Shown here in pieces: positions 27,136 through 36,479 of a DNA stretch of 64,000 nucleotides. The notes under the pieces were generated by a model, which saw nothing but the letters and a program-made list of their open reading frames with translations, had not been told where the DNA came from and searched no databases. This DNA comes from Alistipes finegoldii DSM 17242 (GTDB lineage: Bacteria > Bacteroidota > Bacteroidia > Bacteroidales > Rikenellaceae), in assembly GCF_000265365.1 (NCBI RefSeq), contig NC_018011.1, forward strand, positions 1,178,001-1,242,000. The letters run 5' to 3'. How positions within the stretch are numbered: the stretch's first letter is position 1; each line of letters opens with the position of its first letter. The position numbers were made by a program, and so were the translations under genes.

Positions 27136-28695
27136 ATGAAAACCGACTTTCTGGTTATCGGTTCCGGCGCGGCAGGCCTTTCGTTCGCGCTCAAAGCCGC
27201 CGCCCACGGACACGTCACCATCGTGACGAAGGGCGAAATGAACGAGTGCAACACCAACTATGCGCAAGGCGGCATCTGCTCGGTAACGTACGCCCCCGAC
27301 ACTTTCGAGAAACACATCCGCGACACGCTGGTCTGCGGCGCGGGCAAATGCGACGAAGAGGCCGTCGGACTGGTCGTGCGCCGGGCGCCGGAGCTGATTC
27401 GGGACCTGATCGAATGGGGTACGCGCTTCGACAAGACTCCCGACGGGCGTTTCGAGCTGAACCGCGAAGGCGGCCACACCGAGCACCGCATCCTCCACCA
27501 CGAGGACCTGACGGGCGCCGAGATCGAACGGGCGCTCATCGAGTCGGTCCGCAGGCATCCCGGCATCACCGTACTCGAACACCGCTTCGCCATCGACCTG
27601 CTGACGCAGCACCATCTGGGCGAGTTCGTCACGCGCCACACCCGCGGCCTGACCTGCTTCGGGGCCTACGTCCTGAATCTCGAAACGAACGAAATCGAGA
27701 CCATGCTGGCCAAATTCACCGTCGTCGCCACGGGCGGCTGCGGCAACATCTACTCCACGACCTCCAATCCGGTCGTCGCCACGGGCGACGGCATCGCCAT
27801 GTGCCACCGCGCCAAGGCGATCACCGAAAACATGGAGTTCATCCAATTCCACCCCACCACGCTCTACAACCCCGGCGAGAAGCCCAACTTCCTCATCACC
27901 GAGGCCATGCGCGGCTTCGGAGCCATCCTGCGCCTGCCCGGCGGCGAGGAGTTCATGGACAAATACCACCCGATGAAATCGCTGGCGCCCCGCGACGTGG
28001 TGGCCCGCGCCATCTACCGCGAAATGACCAAGCGGGGATCGGACTTCGTCTACCTCGACGTCACGCACAAAGATCCCGACGCCGTGCGCAGCCACTTCCC
28101 CAACATCTACGAGAAGTGCCTTTCGATCGGCATCGACATCACCAAGGACTGGATTCCCGTCACTCCCGCGGCACACTACTGCTGCGGCGGCGTCAAGGTG
28201 GACACCAACGGCGAAACCTCCATCAAACGGCTCTACGCGCTGGGCGAAACCTCCTGCACGGGACTGCACGGCGCAAACCGGCTGGCATCCAATTCGCTGA
28301 TCGAGGCGGTGGTATACGCCGATCAGGCGGCGCGCCACGCATCGTCGCTGCTCGACCGGGTCGAAATTCAGGAGGGCATTCCCGACTGGGACTTCGAAGG
28401 CACGCAGCACACCGAGGAGATGCTGATGATCATCCAGTCGAAGCGCGAAATGCAGACGCTGATGTCCAACTACGTGGGCATCGTCCGCTCGAACCTCTCG
28501 CTCAAGCGCGCCATGCGGCGGCTGGAAATCCTGTGGCAGGAGACCGAGGAGCTTTACAACAAAACCAAGCCCAACCGCGAACTGTGCGAACTGCGCAACA
28601 TGATCGCCGTGGCCTATCTGGTCATCAAGCAGGGCCGCGAAATCAAGGAGTCGGTCGGCTGCCACTTCAACGCCGACTACCCGAAGGAGAACTAA
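27136..28695 (+). CDS. nadB: L-aspartate oxidase NadB
   Basis: FAD enzyme oxidising L-aspartate to iminoaspartate, the first step of de novo NAD synthesis, 519 residues. The dinucleotide-binding motif VIGSGAAGLSFALKAA is at the N-terminus. Other signatures are EGGHTEHRILHHEDLTGAEIE, QFHPTTLYNPG, LPGGEEFMDKYHPMKSLAPRDVVARAIY and HYCCGGVKVDTNGETSIKRLYALGE with GLHGANRLASNSLIEAVV. The fumarate reductase C-terminal helical domain is complete. ATG 27136 starts directly at the FAD motif; codons from 27046 are upstream sequence. nadA and nadC are not in the window. Confidence 0.96.
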   Translation: MKTDFLVIGSGAAGLSFALKAAAHGHVTIVTKGEMNECNTNYAQGGICSVTYAPDTFEKHIRDTLVCGAGKCDEEAVGLVVRRAPELIRDLIEWGTRFDKTPDGRFELNREGGHTEHRILHHEDLTGAEIERALIESVRRHPGITVLEHRFAIDLLTQHHLGEFVTRHTRGLTCFGAYVLNLETNEIETMLAKFTVVATGGCGNIYSTTSNPVVATGDGIAMCHRAKAITENMEFIQFHPTTLYNPGEKPNFLITEAMRGFGAILRLPGGEEFMDKYHPMKSLAPRDVVARAIYREMTKRGSDFVYLDVTHKDPDAVRSHFPNIYEKCLSIGIDITKDWIPVTPAAHYCCGGVKVDTNGETSIKRLYALGETSCTGLHGANRLASNSLIEAVVYADQAARHASSLLDRVEIQEGIPDWDFEGTQHTEEMLMIIQSKREMQTLMSNYVGIVRSNLSLKRAMRRLEILWQETEELYNKTKPNRELCELRNMIAVAYLVIKQGREIKESVGCHFNADYPKEN

Positions 28696-28759
28696 GGATT
28701 GCCGCCGGCGGAACAGCGCCCGGCACTCCCCGCAATAAAACAGACACACATTCAGTTAC

Positions 28760-30343
28760 ATGACATTACAGGAAGAGATCACACGCCGCCGCACCTTCGC
28801 GGTCATCGCCCACCCCGACGCGGGTAAAACCACCCTTACCGAGAAACTGCTCCTCTTCGGCGGCGCCATCCACGTCGCCGGGGCCGTCAAGAGCAACAAG
28901 ATCAAGAAGGGCGCCACTTCGGACTTCATGGAGATCGAACGCCAGCGCGGAATCTCGGTCGCCACGGCCGTGATGGGCTTCGAATACAAGGGCGCGAAGA
29001 TCAACATTCTCGACACTCCGGGCCACGAAGACTTCGCCGAGGACACCTTCCGCACGCTGACGGCCGTCGATTCGGTCATCATCGTCATCGACGGCGCCAA
29101 GGGCGTCGAGTCGCAGACGCGCAAGCTGATGGAGGTCTGCCGCATGCGCTCGACCCCGGTAATCGTCTTCATCAACAAGCTCGACCGCCCCTCGAAGGAG
29201 CCGTTCGACCTGCTGGACGAGGTCGAAAAGGAGCTCAACATCCGCGTGCGGCCGCTGGCCTTCCCGATCTCGAACGGCCCCACGTTCAAGGGCGTATACA
29301 ACCTCTACGAGAAAAACCTCTCGCTCTTCACCTCCGACGAGAAGCTCACGGCCGACGCCTCGACCGTCGAAATCTCGGACCTCGCCTCTTCGGAGCTGGA
29401 GGCCCAGATCGGCGACAAATTCGCGGCCCAGCTGCGCTCGGACGTCGAGCTGGTCGAGGGCGTTTACGACGATTTCGACCGCGGGGCCTACCTGCGGGGC
29501 GAACTGGCCCCGGTATTCTTCGGTTCGGCGGTCAACAACTTCGGCGTGCGCGAGCTGCTCGAATGCTTCGTGCGCATAGCCCCCTCGCCGTGCCCGGCCC
29601 CGACCGAAACCCGCATCGTGGAGCCTGCGGAACCCAAAATGACGGGCTTCGTCTTCAAGATCCACGCCAACATGGATCCCAACCACCGCGACCGCATCGC
29701 ATTCCTCAAAATATGTTCGGGCACGTTCGAACGCAACAAAAACTACCTGCATGTGCGCAGCGGCAAGCAGCTCAAATTCTCGTCGCCGACGGCCTTCATG
29801 GCCGAGAAGAAGTCGATCATCGACTTCGCCTATCCGGGCGACATCGTGGGCCTGCACGACACGGGCAACTTCAAGATCGGCGACACCTTCACCGAAGGCG
29901 AAAAGCTCAAATTCACGGGCATCCCGTCGTTCGCCCCCGAACAGTTCCGCTATATCGAGAACGCCGACCCGCTGAAATTCAAGCAGCTCGCCAAAGGCGT
30001 GGACCAGCTCATGGACGAGGGCGTGGCGCAGTTGTTCGTCAGCTCCCTCAACGGCCGCAAGATCATCGGCACGGTGGGCGCGCTCCAGTTCGAAGTCATC
30101 CAGTATAGGCTCGAACACGAGTACAACGCCGCCTGCCGCTGGGAGCCGATCTCGATCTACAAAGCCTGCTGGATCGAGAGCGACAACGCCGCGCAGCTGG
30201 CCGACTTCAAACGCCGCAAGCACACCAACATGGCCGTCGACAAGCACGGCCGCGACGTCTTCCTCGCCGACACGAGCTACGGACTCGCCCTCGCGCAGGA
30301 GAATTTCAAGGATATCCGGTTCCACTTCACCTCGGAATTCTGA
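28760..30343 (+). CDS. prfC: Peptide chain release factor 3 (RF3)
   Basis: Translational GTPase that recycles RF1/RF2 after termination, 527 residues, the normal length. G motifs: HPDAGKTT (G1), DTPGHEDF (G3), NKLDRPSKEP (G4); domain 2 and the RF3 C-terminal domain (SLNGRKIIGTVGALQFEVIQYRLEHEY) are present. It follows nadB by 64 bases and is closed by a strong terminator, so the two may be cotranscribed. Confidence 0.97.
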   Translation: MTLQEEITRRRTFAVIAHPDAGKTTLTEKLLLFGGAIHVAGAVKSNKIKKGATSDFMEIERQRGISVATAVMGFEYKGAKINILDTPGHEDFAEDTFRTLTAVDSVIIVIDGAKGVESQTRKLMEVCRMRSTPVIVFINKLDRPSKEPFDLLDEVEKELNIRVRPLAFPISNGPTFKGVYNLYEKNLSLFTSDEKLTADASTVEISDLASSELEAQIGDKFAAQLRSDVELVEGVYDDFDRGAYLRGELAPVFFGSAVNNFGVRELLECFVRIAPSPCPAPTETRIVEPAEPKMTGFVFKIHANMDPNHRDRIAFLKICSGTFERNKNYLHVRSGKQLKFSSPTAFMAEKKSIIDFAYPGDIVGLHDTGNFKIGDTFTEGEKLKFTGIPSFAPEQFRYIENADPLKFKQLAKGVDQLMDEGVAQLFVSSLNGRKIIGTVGALQFEVIQYRLEHEYNAACRWEPISIYKACWIESDNAAQLADFKRRKHTNMAVDKHGRDVFLADTSYGLALAQENFKDIRFHFTSEF

Positions 30344-30412
30344 CGCAGCGGCGCCGGGCGCAACACCCCTCCCGGCAAAACCCATCTTTCCGGCGCCTTC
30401 GCCGACCGACGC

Positions 30413-30446
30413 AAAAAAAGGGCTGTCCCGTGGGACAGCCCTTTTC
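30413..30446 (+). terminator. Rho-independent terminator after prfC
   Basis: AAGGGCTGTCCC pairs perfectly with GGGACAGCCCTT around a two-base spacer, with A7 before and T4 after. It sits between convergent prfC and the pirin gene and is probably bidirectional (A7 gives T7 on the minus strand). Confidence 0.85.
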
Positions 30447-30525
30447 CTTCGCACTCCCCTTCGGAAGCGTTCGCCGCACCCGAAGGAGGAAGGAATTTGC
30501 CGGAAAACTCCTTTGCTTCGTCTTG

Positions 30526-31242
30526 TCAAACCTCCATGGGAACTTCGATAATCAGCACCTTCGCGTCGGTTTCTCCCTTGATCGGGAACTCGTCCGCCCC
30601 GGTGATGCCCATGCCGTCGCGCGGTCCCAGCTCCTCGCCCGCCGCCTCGACGCTGCCTTCGATCACGAAGACGTAGGCGCCGTGGCCGCGGGTATTCATG
30701 CGGTATTCGACCACACGATCCTTGTCGAGGTCCAGCGTATAGAACCAAGCGTCCTGATGCACCCATCCCACATGCTCGCCGCCGCGGCCTTCGGGCGCCA
30801 CGATCACATGCGGAACGTTGCGCTTGGCGGGCGCCAGCTCGACCTGATTGTAGCGGGGCGTGTGGTTCTGCGCGTCGGTCAGCACCCATATCTGCAGGAA
30901 CTTGACCGGCTCGGTCTCGCTGGCGTTCATCTCGCTGTGCGTGATGCCCGTGCCGGCCGACATCACCTGAATCTCTCCCGGACGCAGGACTTTCATGTTG
31001 CCCATGCTGTCGCCGTGCCTGAGCGCGCCTTCCAGCGCGATCGACACGATCTCCATGTTGTCGTGCGGATGGGTTCCGAAACCCTCGCCCGGAGCCACGG
31101 TGTCGTCGTTCAGCACCCGGAGGGCGCCGAAATGCACCCGGCGGGGATCGTAATAGTTTGCAAAACTGAACGTATGGTGAGTCTGCAGCCAACCGTGGTC
31201 GGCATAACCGCGCGACTCGGCGCGGTGAATCGTCTTGTTCAT
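30526..31242 (-). CDS. Pirin-family bicupin protein (YhaK/YhhW-like)
   Basis: 238 residues with the pirin N-terminal cupin (HTFSFANYYDPRRVHFGALRVLNDDTVAPGEGFGTHPHDNMEIVS). The metal-site histidines are HPH at about 56-58, with another His around 100 (GITHSEMNAS). A C-terminal cupin follows (about 150-235). Homologues have quercetin 2,3-dioxygenase activity in vitro; the physiological substrate is unknown. It is a single gene facing prfC. Confidence 0.9.
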   Translation of the reverse strand: MNKTIHRAESRGYADHGWLQTHHTFSFANYYDPRRVHFGALRVLNDDTVAPGEGFGTHPHDNMEIVSIALEGALRHGDSMGNMKVLRPGEIQVMSAGTGITHSEMNASETEPVKFLQIWVLTDAQNHTPRYNQVELAPAKRNVPHVIVAPEGRGGEHVGWVHQDAWFYTLDLDKDRVVEYRMNTRGHGAYVFVIEGSVEAAGEELGPRDGMGITGADEFPIKGETDAKVLIIEVPMEV

Positions 31243-31338
31243 AACGGGATTTTTTGATTTTAAACTTTAACGGACCGGGGAGCAAACTCCGCGCCAGTCG
31301 CACCTCCGCGCGGCACATTACGGAATCCGCAGATGCGA

Positions 31339-32439
31339 CTACACTTTCAGAAAAACGTTCTTTCTGTAAAGGAAGTAGAGAAACAGCCAGCAGACGGCCA
31401 CATAACCCGCACTGCTTATCACGGCAGCCACGGCCTCAGGGCATTTCGATGCGATGCCGCCGAGGAAGAAGTCGGATATACGTCCGAAGCCCACGATACG
31501 CTGGGCCAGATAAATCGTAATCGAATTGAGTCCGACGACACGGAAAAAGAGCGTCCAGCGGCGCCAGCCCCGCACGTCGATCAGGTAGTAAAACAGGGCG
31601 AACATCCCCAGCGAGTAGGCTCCCACGACGCATACGAAGGTGCTCGACCACAGTTTCTTGTTCACGGGCAGCACCCCGCTGAAGGCCAGCCCCGCCGCCA
31701 GCAGCGCCGCGGCCGCCGCGGCCATCCAAAGCGTCTTGCGGCCGCCCCGAATATCGCCGCGCCTTACGAATTCGCCCGTAAACATGCCCAGCATGGCTGT
31801 CACCACGGCGGGCACCGTGCTGAGCAGCCCTTCGGGATCGAACGACCCGTATATCAGCTTTCCGGGCAGGAACTGCCGGTCGATATAGCCTGCCAGATTC
31901 CCCTCGAAGGTCAGCGGCCCGGCGCCTGCGGCGTCGGGCGCCGCGACCAGCGCCGAAAGCGCTCCGTAACCGGCCAGCACCGCGACGGCGATTGCCGCAC
32001 GGGTCTTCACGCCGAAATTGAGATACAGCACCGCGGCGATGCTCCACGCCAGTCCGATGCGTCCCAGTACGCTCGCGATCCGCAGATTCTCGAAATCGAG
32101 CTTGAACAGTCCGTTGTAAACCATGCCCAGCACGACGAGCGTCAGTCCCCGGCGGACGATCTTGGCATAGATGCGCCCTTCGGACATTCCTCCCGCACGC
32201 TGCTTGGCGACCGAGTAGGGAAAGCTGACCCCGGCAATGAAGAGGAACAGCGGAAAGATCGTATCGTGATGGGCGAAGCCGTCCCACGCGACATGGCTCA
32301 TCGAAGCGGCTGCCGCATCGGTCACGGCCGAAGGCCACAAGCCGCACACGGCCACGACGAGCGACGCGAACCCCATGATGAAGAGCATGTCGAACCCGCG
32401 GAGGGCGTCGAGCGACATCAATCTTTCGGACTGTTTCAT
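31339..32439 (-). CDS. Multipass membrane acyltransferase-like protein (DUF5009 / heparan-alpha-glucosaminide N-acetyltransferase-like)
   Basis: 366 residues with about ten hydrophobic segments. The N-terminal RLMSLDALRGFDMLFIMGF, followed by WDGFAHHDTIFPLFLFIAGVSFPYS, is characteristic of the DUF5009/NagX group. These proteins resemble the human HGSNAT enzyme that transfers acetyl groups across a membrane to terminal glucosamine. A role in modifying or salvaging amino sugars is plausible given the hexosaminidases nearby but is inferred. ATG 32439 opens the conserved motif; the longer frame to 32490 adds an unlikely Cys/Gly-rich leader. Confidence 0.82.
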   Translation of the reverse strand: MKQSERLMSLDALRGFDMLFIMGFASLVVAVCGLWPSAVTDAAAASMSHVAWDGFAHHDTIFPLFLFIAGVSFPYSVAKQRAGGMSEGRIYAKIVRRGLTLVVLGMVYNGLFKLDFENLRIASVLGRIGLAWSIAAVLYLNFGVKTRAAIAVAVLAGYGALSALVAAPDAAGAGPLTFEGNLAGYIDRQFLPGKLIYGSFDPEGLLSTVPAVVTAMLGMFTGEFVRRGDIRGGRKTLWMAAAAAALLAAGLAFSGVLPVNKKLWSSTFVCVVGAYSLGMFALFYYLIDVRGWRRWTLFFRVVGLNSITIYLAQRIVGFGRISDFFLGGIASKCPEAVAAVISSAGYVAVCWLFLYFLYRKNVFLKV

Positions 32440-32518
32440 AATTCTGCCTGCACGAAAACCGGAACATGCCCCGAACGGCGCTCCGGACATCGGCGCCGGT
32501 CTTCATTTATCGTTCTTA

Positions 32519-32549
32519 CAAAGATAATAAATATTCCTGATATATGCAA
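32519..32549 (-). promoter_or_regulatory. Promoter of the acyltransferase-like gene
   Basis: On the minus strand TTG (32549-32547) is followed after 20 bases by TATCTTTG (32526-32519), a good -33/-7 pair. The start codon lies 79 bases further on. Confidence 0.65.
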
Positions 32550-32556
32550 CAGTTTC

Positions 32557-32589
32557 GAGGCCCGGCCGGAATCGCTTCCGCCGGGCCTC
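32557..32589 (-). terminator. Stem-loop after the KamA-like gene
   Basis: A GC-rich 10-bp perfect stem (GAGGCCCGGC with GCCGGGCCTC) extended by further pairs, 23 bases past the stop at 32612. There is no U-tract, so intrinsic termination is uncertain. Confidence 0.5.
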
Positions 32590-32611
32590 CTCATCGCTGT
32601 TTCGTACCGAA

Positions 32612-34708
32612 TCACTCCAGTTCAAGGTTGCTCACCCGCCCGGTCACCCCGAACGGGAAATCGGGGTATACGTAAAGCCCGAACCGGGGTTCGGTCTCGC
32701 CGTGCGTATAGTTCCAGATGCTGGCGTAATCGTCCGCATCCTCGCCCATGTTTTCCAGCTGGCGCAGGTAGGCGGCCAGCGATTTGTTCTCGACGATATA
32801 GATTTCGCCCATCCGGTCGATGATCGGACTGTGGCGGCGCGTGCGGTCATGGTCGAAGCGCAGGATGCGCCTGCCTTCGGGCGTAATGCCCACCAGCCTG
32901 AACGACATGCTCTTGCCGATGGCCGGCAGGTTCAGCACGCTGCGGTCGGTCGCAAGGAACGGCAGCCGGTGTCTCTTCATAAAGCGGCGGAGCCGTTCGG
33001 CCGTGTCGCCGCCCTTCTCCAGCTCTGCATCCAGCTCCCCGGCCTGTTCGGGCGTCAGCCGGCCGTAAATCTTCTCCTCGTGCTGTTCCTGCAGCGACCG
33101 GCTGTTGGGCGTAAAGACGGCGTAATTCTCCTGAAACCCCTTCACCGAGAAGGTGTAGTAGCAGACCACGCCCAGCGCATTGAGCACCTGCCGCAGCCGG
33201 GTCGTATGCCCGCGGCGCGACGCCGCGACGGTATAGACCAGCTGGTTGGTGACGAGCCACCCGGCCGCGAGTATCCTGCGGATCGCCTCCTGCGCTTCGG
33301 GCGTCACCTCCAGCGGCGACTGGAAATGGGTCTGGATGATGAACTGCCGCACGCCGACGGCCGAAGCCTTCTGCTTGAACTCCCTGAGCACCTCCACCAA
33401 TCCGTCGTCGATACGCATCGGCAGATAGGCCGGCAGGCGCGAACCGAGACGCACGCGCTGCAGTTCGGCGTATTTCTCGCCGTCGGGCCGCCCGGCGTTG
33501 GCCTTGCGCTTGCGGCAGGCCATGCGGTATACGGCCTCCAGTATATTGTGCAGCGTCTTGTTCTGGCTCATCAGGGCGTCCCCGCCCGTGATAAGGATGT
33601 CGCGCAGCTGCGTGTCTTCTTCGAAATAGGTCATCAGGCGGCGCAGCTTGTGGTCCCAGCTCTCCTTGGGCCGCAGGCTCTCGAACTCGAAGTTGAGCCG
33701 TTCGCTCTGAAAATCGTACATGCGCTGGCACGACGCGCACAACCCGCCGCAGGCGCGTCCCATCGTGTCGGGAATCAGGATCGCCACCTCCGGATAGCGG
33801 CGGTGGATATTGTGGCCGTCGGGCAGCAGCCACCCCGCGGCATTGGGCTTTCCGGCTTCGACGACGTCCTCCTTCTCCCACGCGCGGATGCTGCCGTAGG
33901 TCTCGACCAGCTGCGGCGAGTAGAGGATATAGCTGCGGATCGCCTCATCGCCGTATCCTTTTCCGGTCACGTCCAGCAGCGAGAGATAATAGGGCGTGGC
34001 GAAGAACGGCATCCCCTTCTTGCGGGCCTTCGACAGCAGGTACATGGTCTCCGCCGAAAGCGAATTGCCCAGAAAGCGGTTCAGCTCCGAGGGGCTTTTC
34101 ACCGCCATCGCCAGATGAAACCTGAAATCGTTCCACCAGATGGCCACCTGACGGTATTTGTCTTCATAACTCATCCCCTCCGCGAAACGGAACCGCGAGG
34201 GCGTCGATTTGCGGTTCTCGATCTTCTGCACCAGCAGATGCAGCATGCGCTCCCTGTTGTCGGCCCTGATCTCCCGCACCTCGGCATCGAGTCCCGAAGG
34301 CCAGCGCTCGGAGCGGATGCGGACACGCTGCATCGAAAGCGGCGGCAGTTCCGCTCCTCCGAGACGTTTGAACAGGTAGAACAGGTCGATAAACAGGTCC
34401 GTGCGCATCTCCACATTCTCCAGACAGCCCGTAAGAAACTGCCACAACAGCGTCAGCGTCCGCACCGGCATCCGCTCGCCGGTAGACAGTTCATCGACCT
34501 CCCGCCCGTCGTAATCGATCAGCAGCCGAATCTGCTCGCCCGCATCGCCCTGCGCGGACTCCGAACGGGAGACCCACTCGCCCAGACGCCTTCGGAACTG
34601 CACGGCGTCGCCGCTCGCCTCGGCGGCGGCGACAAGTTCGGGTAACTCGTGACGGTAAAGCTGTCCAAGCTGGTAGAGCGTGAGCGCAAGCATTTTTCTT
34701 TGTTTCAT
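32612..34708 (-). CDS. KamA-family radical SAM protein (lysine 2,3-aminomutase-like)
   Basis: 698 residues, much longer than lysine 2,3-aminomutase (about 420). The first 270 or so residues form a helical N-terminal region with no recognised family. The radical SAM core then has the CGGLCASC cluster motif (CxxxCxxC) near 315, a GGDALMSQN motif and the KamA-like YLPMRIDDGLVEVLREF, FIIQTHFQSPLEVTPEA and LVTNQLVYTVAASRRGHTTRLRQVL blocks. Members with this long N-terminal extension are usually annotated only as KamA-family, so substrate and product are unknown. It probably is monocistronic; no close partner gene. Confidence 0.85.
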   Translation of the reverse strand: MKQRKMLALTLYQLGQLYRHELPELVAAAEASGDAVQFRRRLGEWVSRSESAQGDAGEQIRLLIDYDGREVDELSTGERMPVRTLTLLWQFLTGCLENVEMRTDLFIDLFYLFKRLGGAELPPLSMQRVRIRSERWPSGLDAEVREIRADNRERMLHLLVQKIENRKSTPSRFRFAEGMSYEDKYRQVAIWWNDFRFHLAMAVKSPSELNRFLGNSLSAETMYLLSKARKKGMPFFATPYYLSLLDVTGKGYGDEAIRSYILYSPQLVETYGSIRAWEKEDVVEAGKPNAAGWLLPDGHNIHRRYPEVAILIPDTMGRACGGLCASCQRMYDFQSERLNFEFESLRPKESWDHKLRRLMTYFEEDTQLRDILITGGDALMSQNKTLHNILEAVYRMACRKRKANAGRPDGEKYAELQRVRLGSRLPAYLPMRIDDGLVEVLREFKQKASAVGVRQFIIQTHFQSPLEVTPEAQEAIRRILAAGWLVTNQLVYTVAASRRGHTTRLRQVLNALGVVCYYTFSVKGFQENYAVFTPNSRSLQEQHEEKIYGRLTPEQAGELDAELEKGGDTAERLRRFMKRHRLPFLATDRSVLNLPAIGKSMSFRLVGITPEGRRILRFDHDRTRRHSPIIDRMGEIYIVENKSLAAYLRQLENMGEDADDYASIWNYTHGETEPRFGLYVYPDFPFGVTGRVSNLELE

Positions 34709-35107
34709 AAGCTGTTGTTTTTCGTGTTAAGCATCTGTTGACAGGGGACCGCCGCAATCCCGCATCGCGGGCGTCGTCTCACGAAGTGCGGGACAGGCCC
34801 GGCGCGAAAAAAAATCGCAGAAATCCGCTGATCGCAAGAAACCCCGGCAAATTCCTCCGCATTTGAAAAACATTCCGGGGAAAATCGACATTTTTTCCGC
34901 CGCAAACATCCAGAATTGCTATCGAAGGGGTATAAAGGCAAAAATCTGCGGTCTGCACGACATGAATAATAACGGCCGCAACACGGGGTTTTGTGCAAAG
35001 ATACGAAAAAAAATCGACATTCCCCGGCCCGGCGTCCGACGGCCCCGCCCCTTTTCCCCGTCGGCCGTGGCGTCAGCCGCCCGTTTCAGCCACTGCCGCC
35101 AAAACAA
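34709..35107 (-). other. Intergenic region upstream of the KamA-like gene
   Basis: About 400 bases without a credible gene; short minus-strand ORFs show no motif. A 10-base direct repeat AATCGACATT occurs at about 34883 and 35013, each beside a poly-A or poly-T run. No TAnnTTTG box was located with confidence. Confidence 0.45.
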
Positions 35108-35143
35108 AATCAGCCGCCTATGTTTTCACATAAGCGGCTGACT
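35108..35143 (-). terminator. Terminator of the tRNA-Pro transcript
   Basis: On the minus strand CAGCCGCTTATG pairs with CATAGGCGGCTG around a short A-rich loop and is followed by ATTTTGTTTT. It starts about ten bases past the tRNA 3' end. Confidence 0.75.
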
Positions 35144-35152
35144 CTCAGCTTG

Positions 35153-35227
35153 TCGGGGTGACAAGATTCGAACTTGCGACCACGCGCCCCCCAGACGCGT
35201 ACTCTAACCGGGCTGAGCTACACCCCG
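35153..35227 (-). tRNA. tRNA-Pro (anticodon GGG)
   Basis: Minus-strand cloverleaf: acceptor CGGGGTG / CACCCCG with discriminator A, D arm GCTC...GAGT, anticodon stem CGCGT/GCGCG with loop CTGGGGG giving anticodon GGG, T arm GCAAG-TTCGAAT-CTTGT. The 3' CCA is not encoded. A TATATTTG box lies 16 bases upstream. Confidence 0.93.
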
Positions 35228-35242
35228 TAGCGTTTCGGAGTG

Positions 35243-35250
35243 CAAATATA
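35243..35250 (-). promoter_or_regulatory. -7 box (TATATTTG) for tRNA-Pro
   Basis: A TAnnTTTG match on the minus strand, 15 bases before the mature tRNA 5' end. Confidence 0.6.
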
Positions 35251-35293
35251 GTATATTTTTCACAAACCGGCACATTTCTGCAAGATTTTTTTC

Positions 35294-35301
35294 TAATTTT
35301 G
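35294..35301 (+). promoter_or_regulatory. -7 box (TAATTTTG) abutting the ABC substrate-binding gene
   Basis: A consensus -7 box that ends six bases before the ATG at 35308, implying a leaderless or nearly leaderless mRNA. Confidence 0.55.
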
Positions 35302-35307
35302 TCCTCG

Positions 35308-36462
35308 ATGAAAAGATTCCCGCCCCTCATACCGCTCCTGCTGGCGCTTCTCGGCACTGCCTGCGGAGGCTCCGCGAGCTACACTCCGGCCGATTTCACG
35401 ACCGAAGTCTATACCCCTGCATACGCTTCGGGATTCGACATCCGCGGCACGGAACGCAATGCGGCGACGCTCGTCACCGTCCGCACCCCGTGGCAGGGCG
35501 GTAGCGGCGTCGAACAGCATCTGCTCGTTCTGCGCGAGGGCATCGAACCTCCCGCCGGTTTCGACGGCCAAATCGTGAAAGCCCCCGTACGCCATGTGGT
35601 CTGCATGTCGTCGAGCCACGTAGCCATGTTCGACGCCATCGGTCAGATACGTCGCGTCTGCGGCGTCTCCGGAATCGACTACATTTCCAACGCCTATGTC
35701 AACGAACACCGCTGCTGCGGCGAGGTCCTCGACGTGGGCTACGACACGAACCTCAACTTCGAGCGGCTCGCCGCCATGCAGCCCGACCTGATGCTGCTGT
35801 ACGGCGTCACGGGCGAAAACACCGTCGTCACGGGCAAACTCCGCGAACTGGGCATACCCTATATATATGTAGGCGACTACATGGAAGAATCGCCGCTGGG
35901 CAAAGCCGAATGGCTGATGGTCGCCGCCGAACTCTGCAACGACCGCAGCCGGGGCGCCGAAACCTTCGGCGGCATCGCCGAACGCTACAGAGCCGTCAAA
36001 ACCGCCGTCGCCGGTTCCGCACCCGCCGTCCGCCCCAAAGTGATGCTCAACACCCCTTACCGCGACACTTGGTTCATGCCTTCGTCGCGCAGTTTCATGA
36101 TCCGCCTGATCGAGGACGCCGGGGGTGAATACGTCTACACGAAGAACGACTCGGACACCTCCGTCGCCGTAGACCTCGAAGAGGCCTATCTGCTGGCCAG
36201 CTCGGCAGACGTCTGGCTCAACGTAGGCCCGTGCAACACCCTTGCGGAACTGACGGCCCAGAACCCGAAATTCGCCGGCATCCCGGCCGTCCGCAACCGC
36301 ATGGTCTTCAACAACAACCGCCGCCAGACCCCGGCCGGCGGCTCCGACTTCTGGGAATCGGGCGTCATACACCCCGATCTGGTGCTGCGCGACCTGAGCC
36401 TGATCCTCGGCGGCAAGCCTGCCGAAGAGGGAGAACTCCACTACTACAAACGTCTGGAATAA
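35308..36462 (+). CDS. ABC transporter substrate-binding lipoprotein (iron-siderophore/cobalamin type)
   Basis: 384 residues; the lipoprotein signal ends LLGTACGGS (Cys about 20). The periplasmic-binding fold of the FepB/BtuF class is shown by RHVVCMSSSHVAMFDAIGQIRRVCGVS, VGYDTNLNFERLAAMQPDLMLLYG, LGIPYIYVGDYMEESPLGKAEWL and a C-terminal lobe with YRDTWFMPSSRSFMIRLIEDAGGEYVY. It delivers a chelated metal or corrinoid to the permease and ATPase encoded immediately downstream. The exact ligand cannot be told from sequence. A long upstream in-frame extension overlaps the tRNA gene and is not used. Confidence 0.92.
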   Translation: MKRFPPLIPLLLALLGTACGGSASYTPADFTTEVYTPAYASGFDIRGTERNAATLVTVRTPWQGGSGVEQHLLVLREGIEPPAGFDGQIVKAPVRHVVCMSSSHVAMFDAIGQIRRVCGVSGIDYISNAYVNEHRCCGEVLDVGYDTNLNFERLAAMQPDLMLLYGVTGENTVVTGKLRELGIPYIYVGDYMEESPLGKAEWLMVAAELCNDRSRGAETFGGIAERYRAVKTAVAGSAPAVRPKVMLNTPYRDTWFMPSSRSFMIRLIEDAGGEYVYTKNDSDTSVAVDLEEAYLLASSADVWLNVGPCNTLAELTAQNPKFAGIPAVRNRMVFNNNRRQTPAGGSDFWESGVIHPDLVLRDLSLILGGKPAEEGELHYYKRLE

Positions 36463-36479
36463 CAAACACCCCGCTCGCA

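Noticed and set aside
28766..31318. 850-codon minus-strand open frame across prfC and beyond
   Set aside because: Mirror of the prfC reading frame; composition is low-complexity Arg/Gly/Ala and it runs through the prfC terminator.
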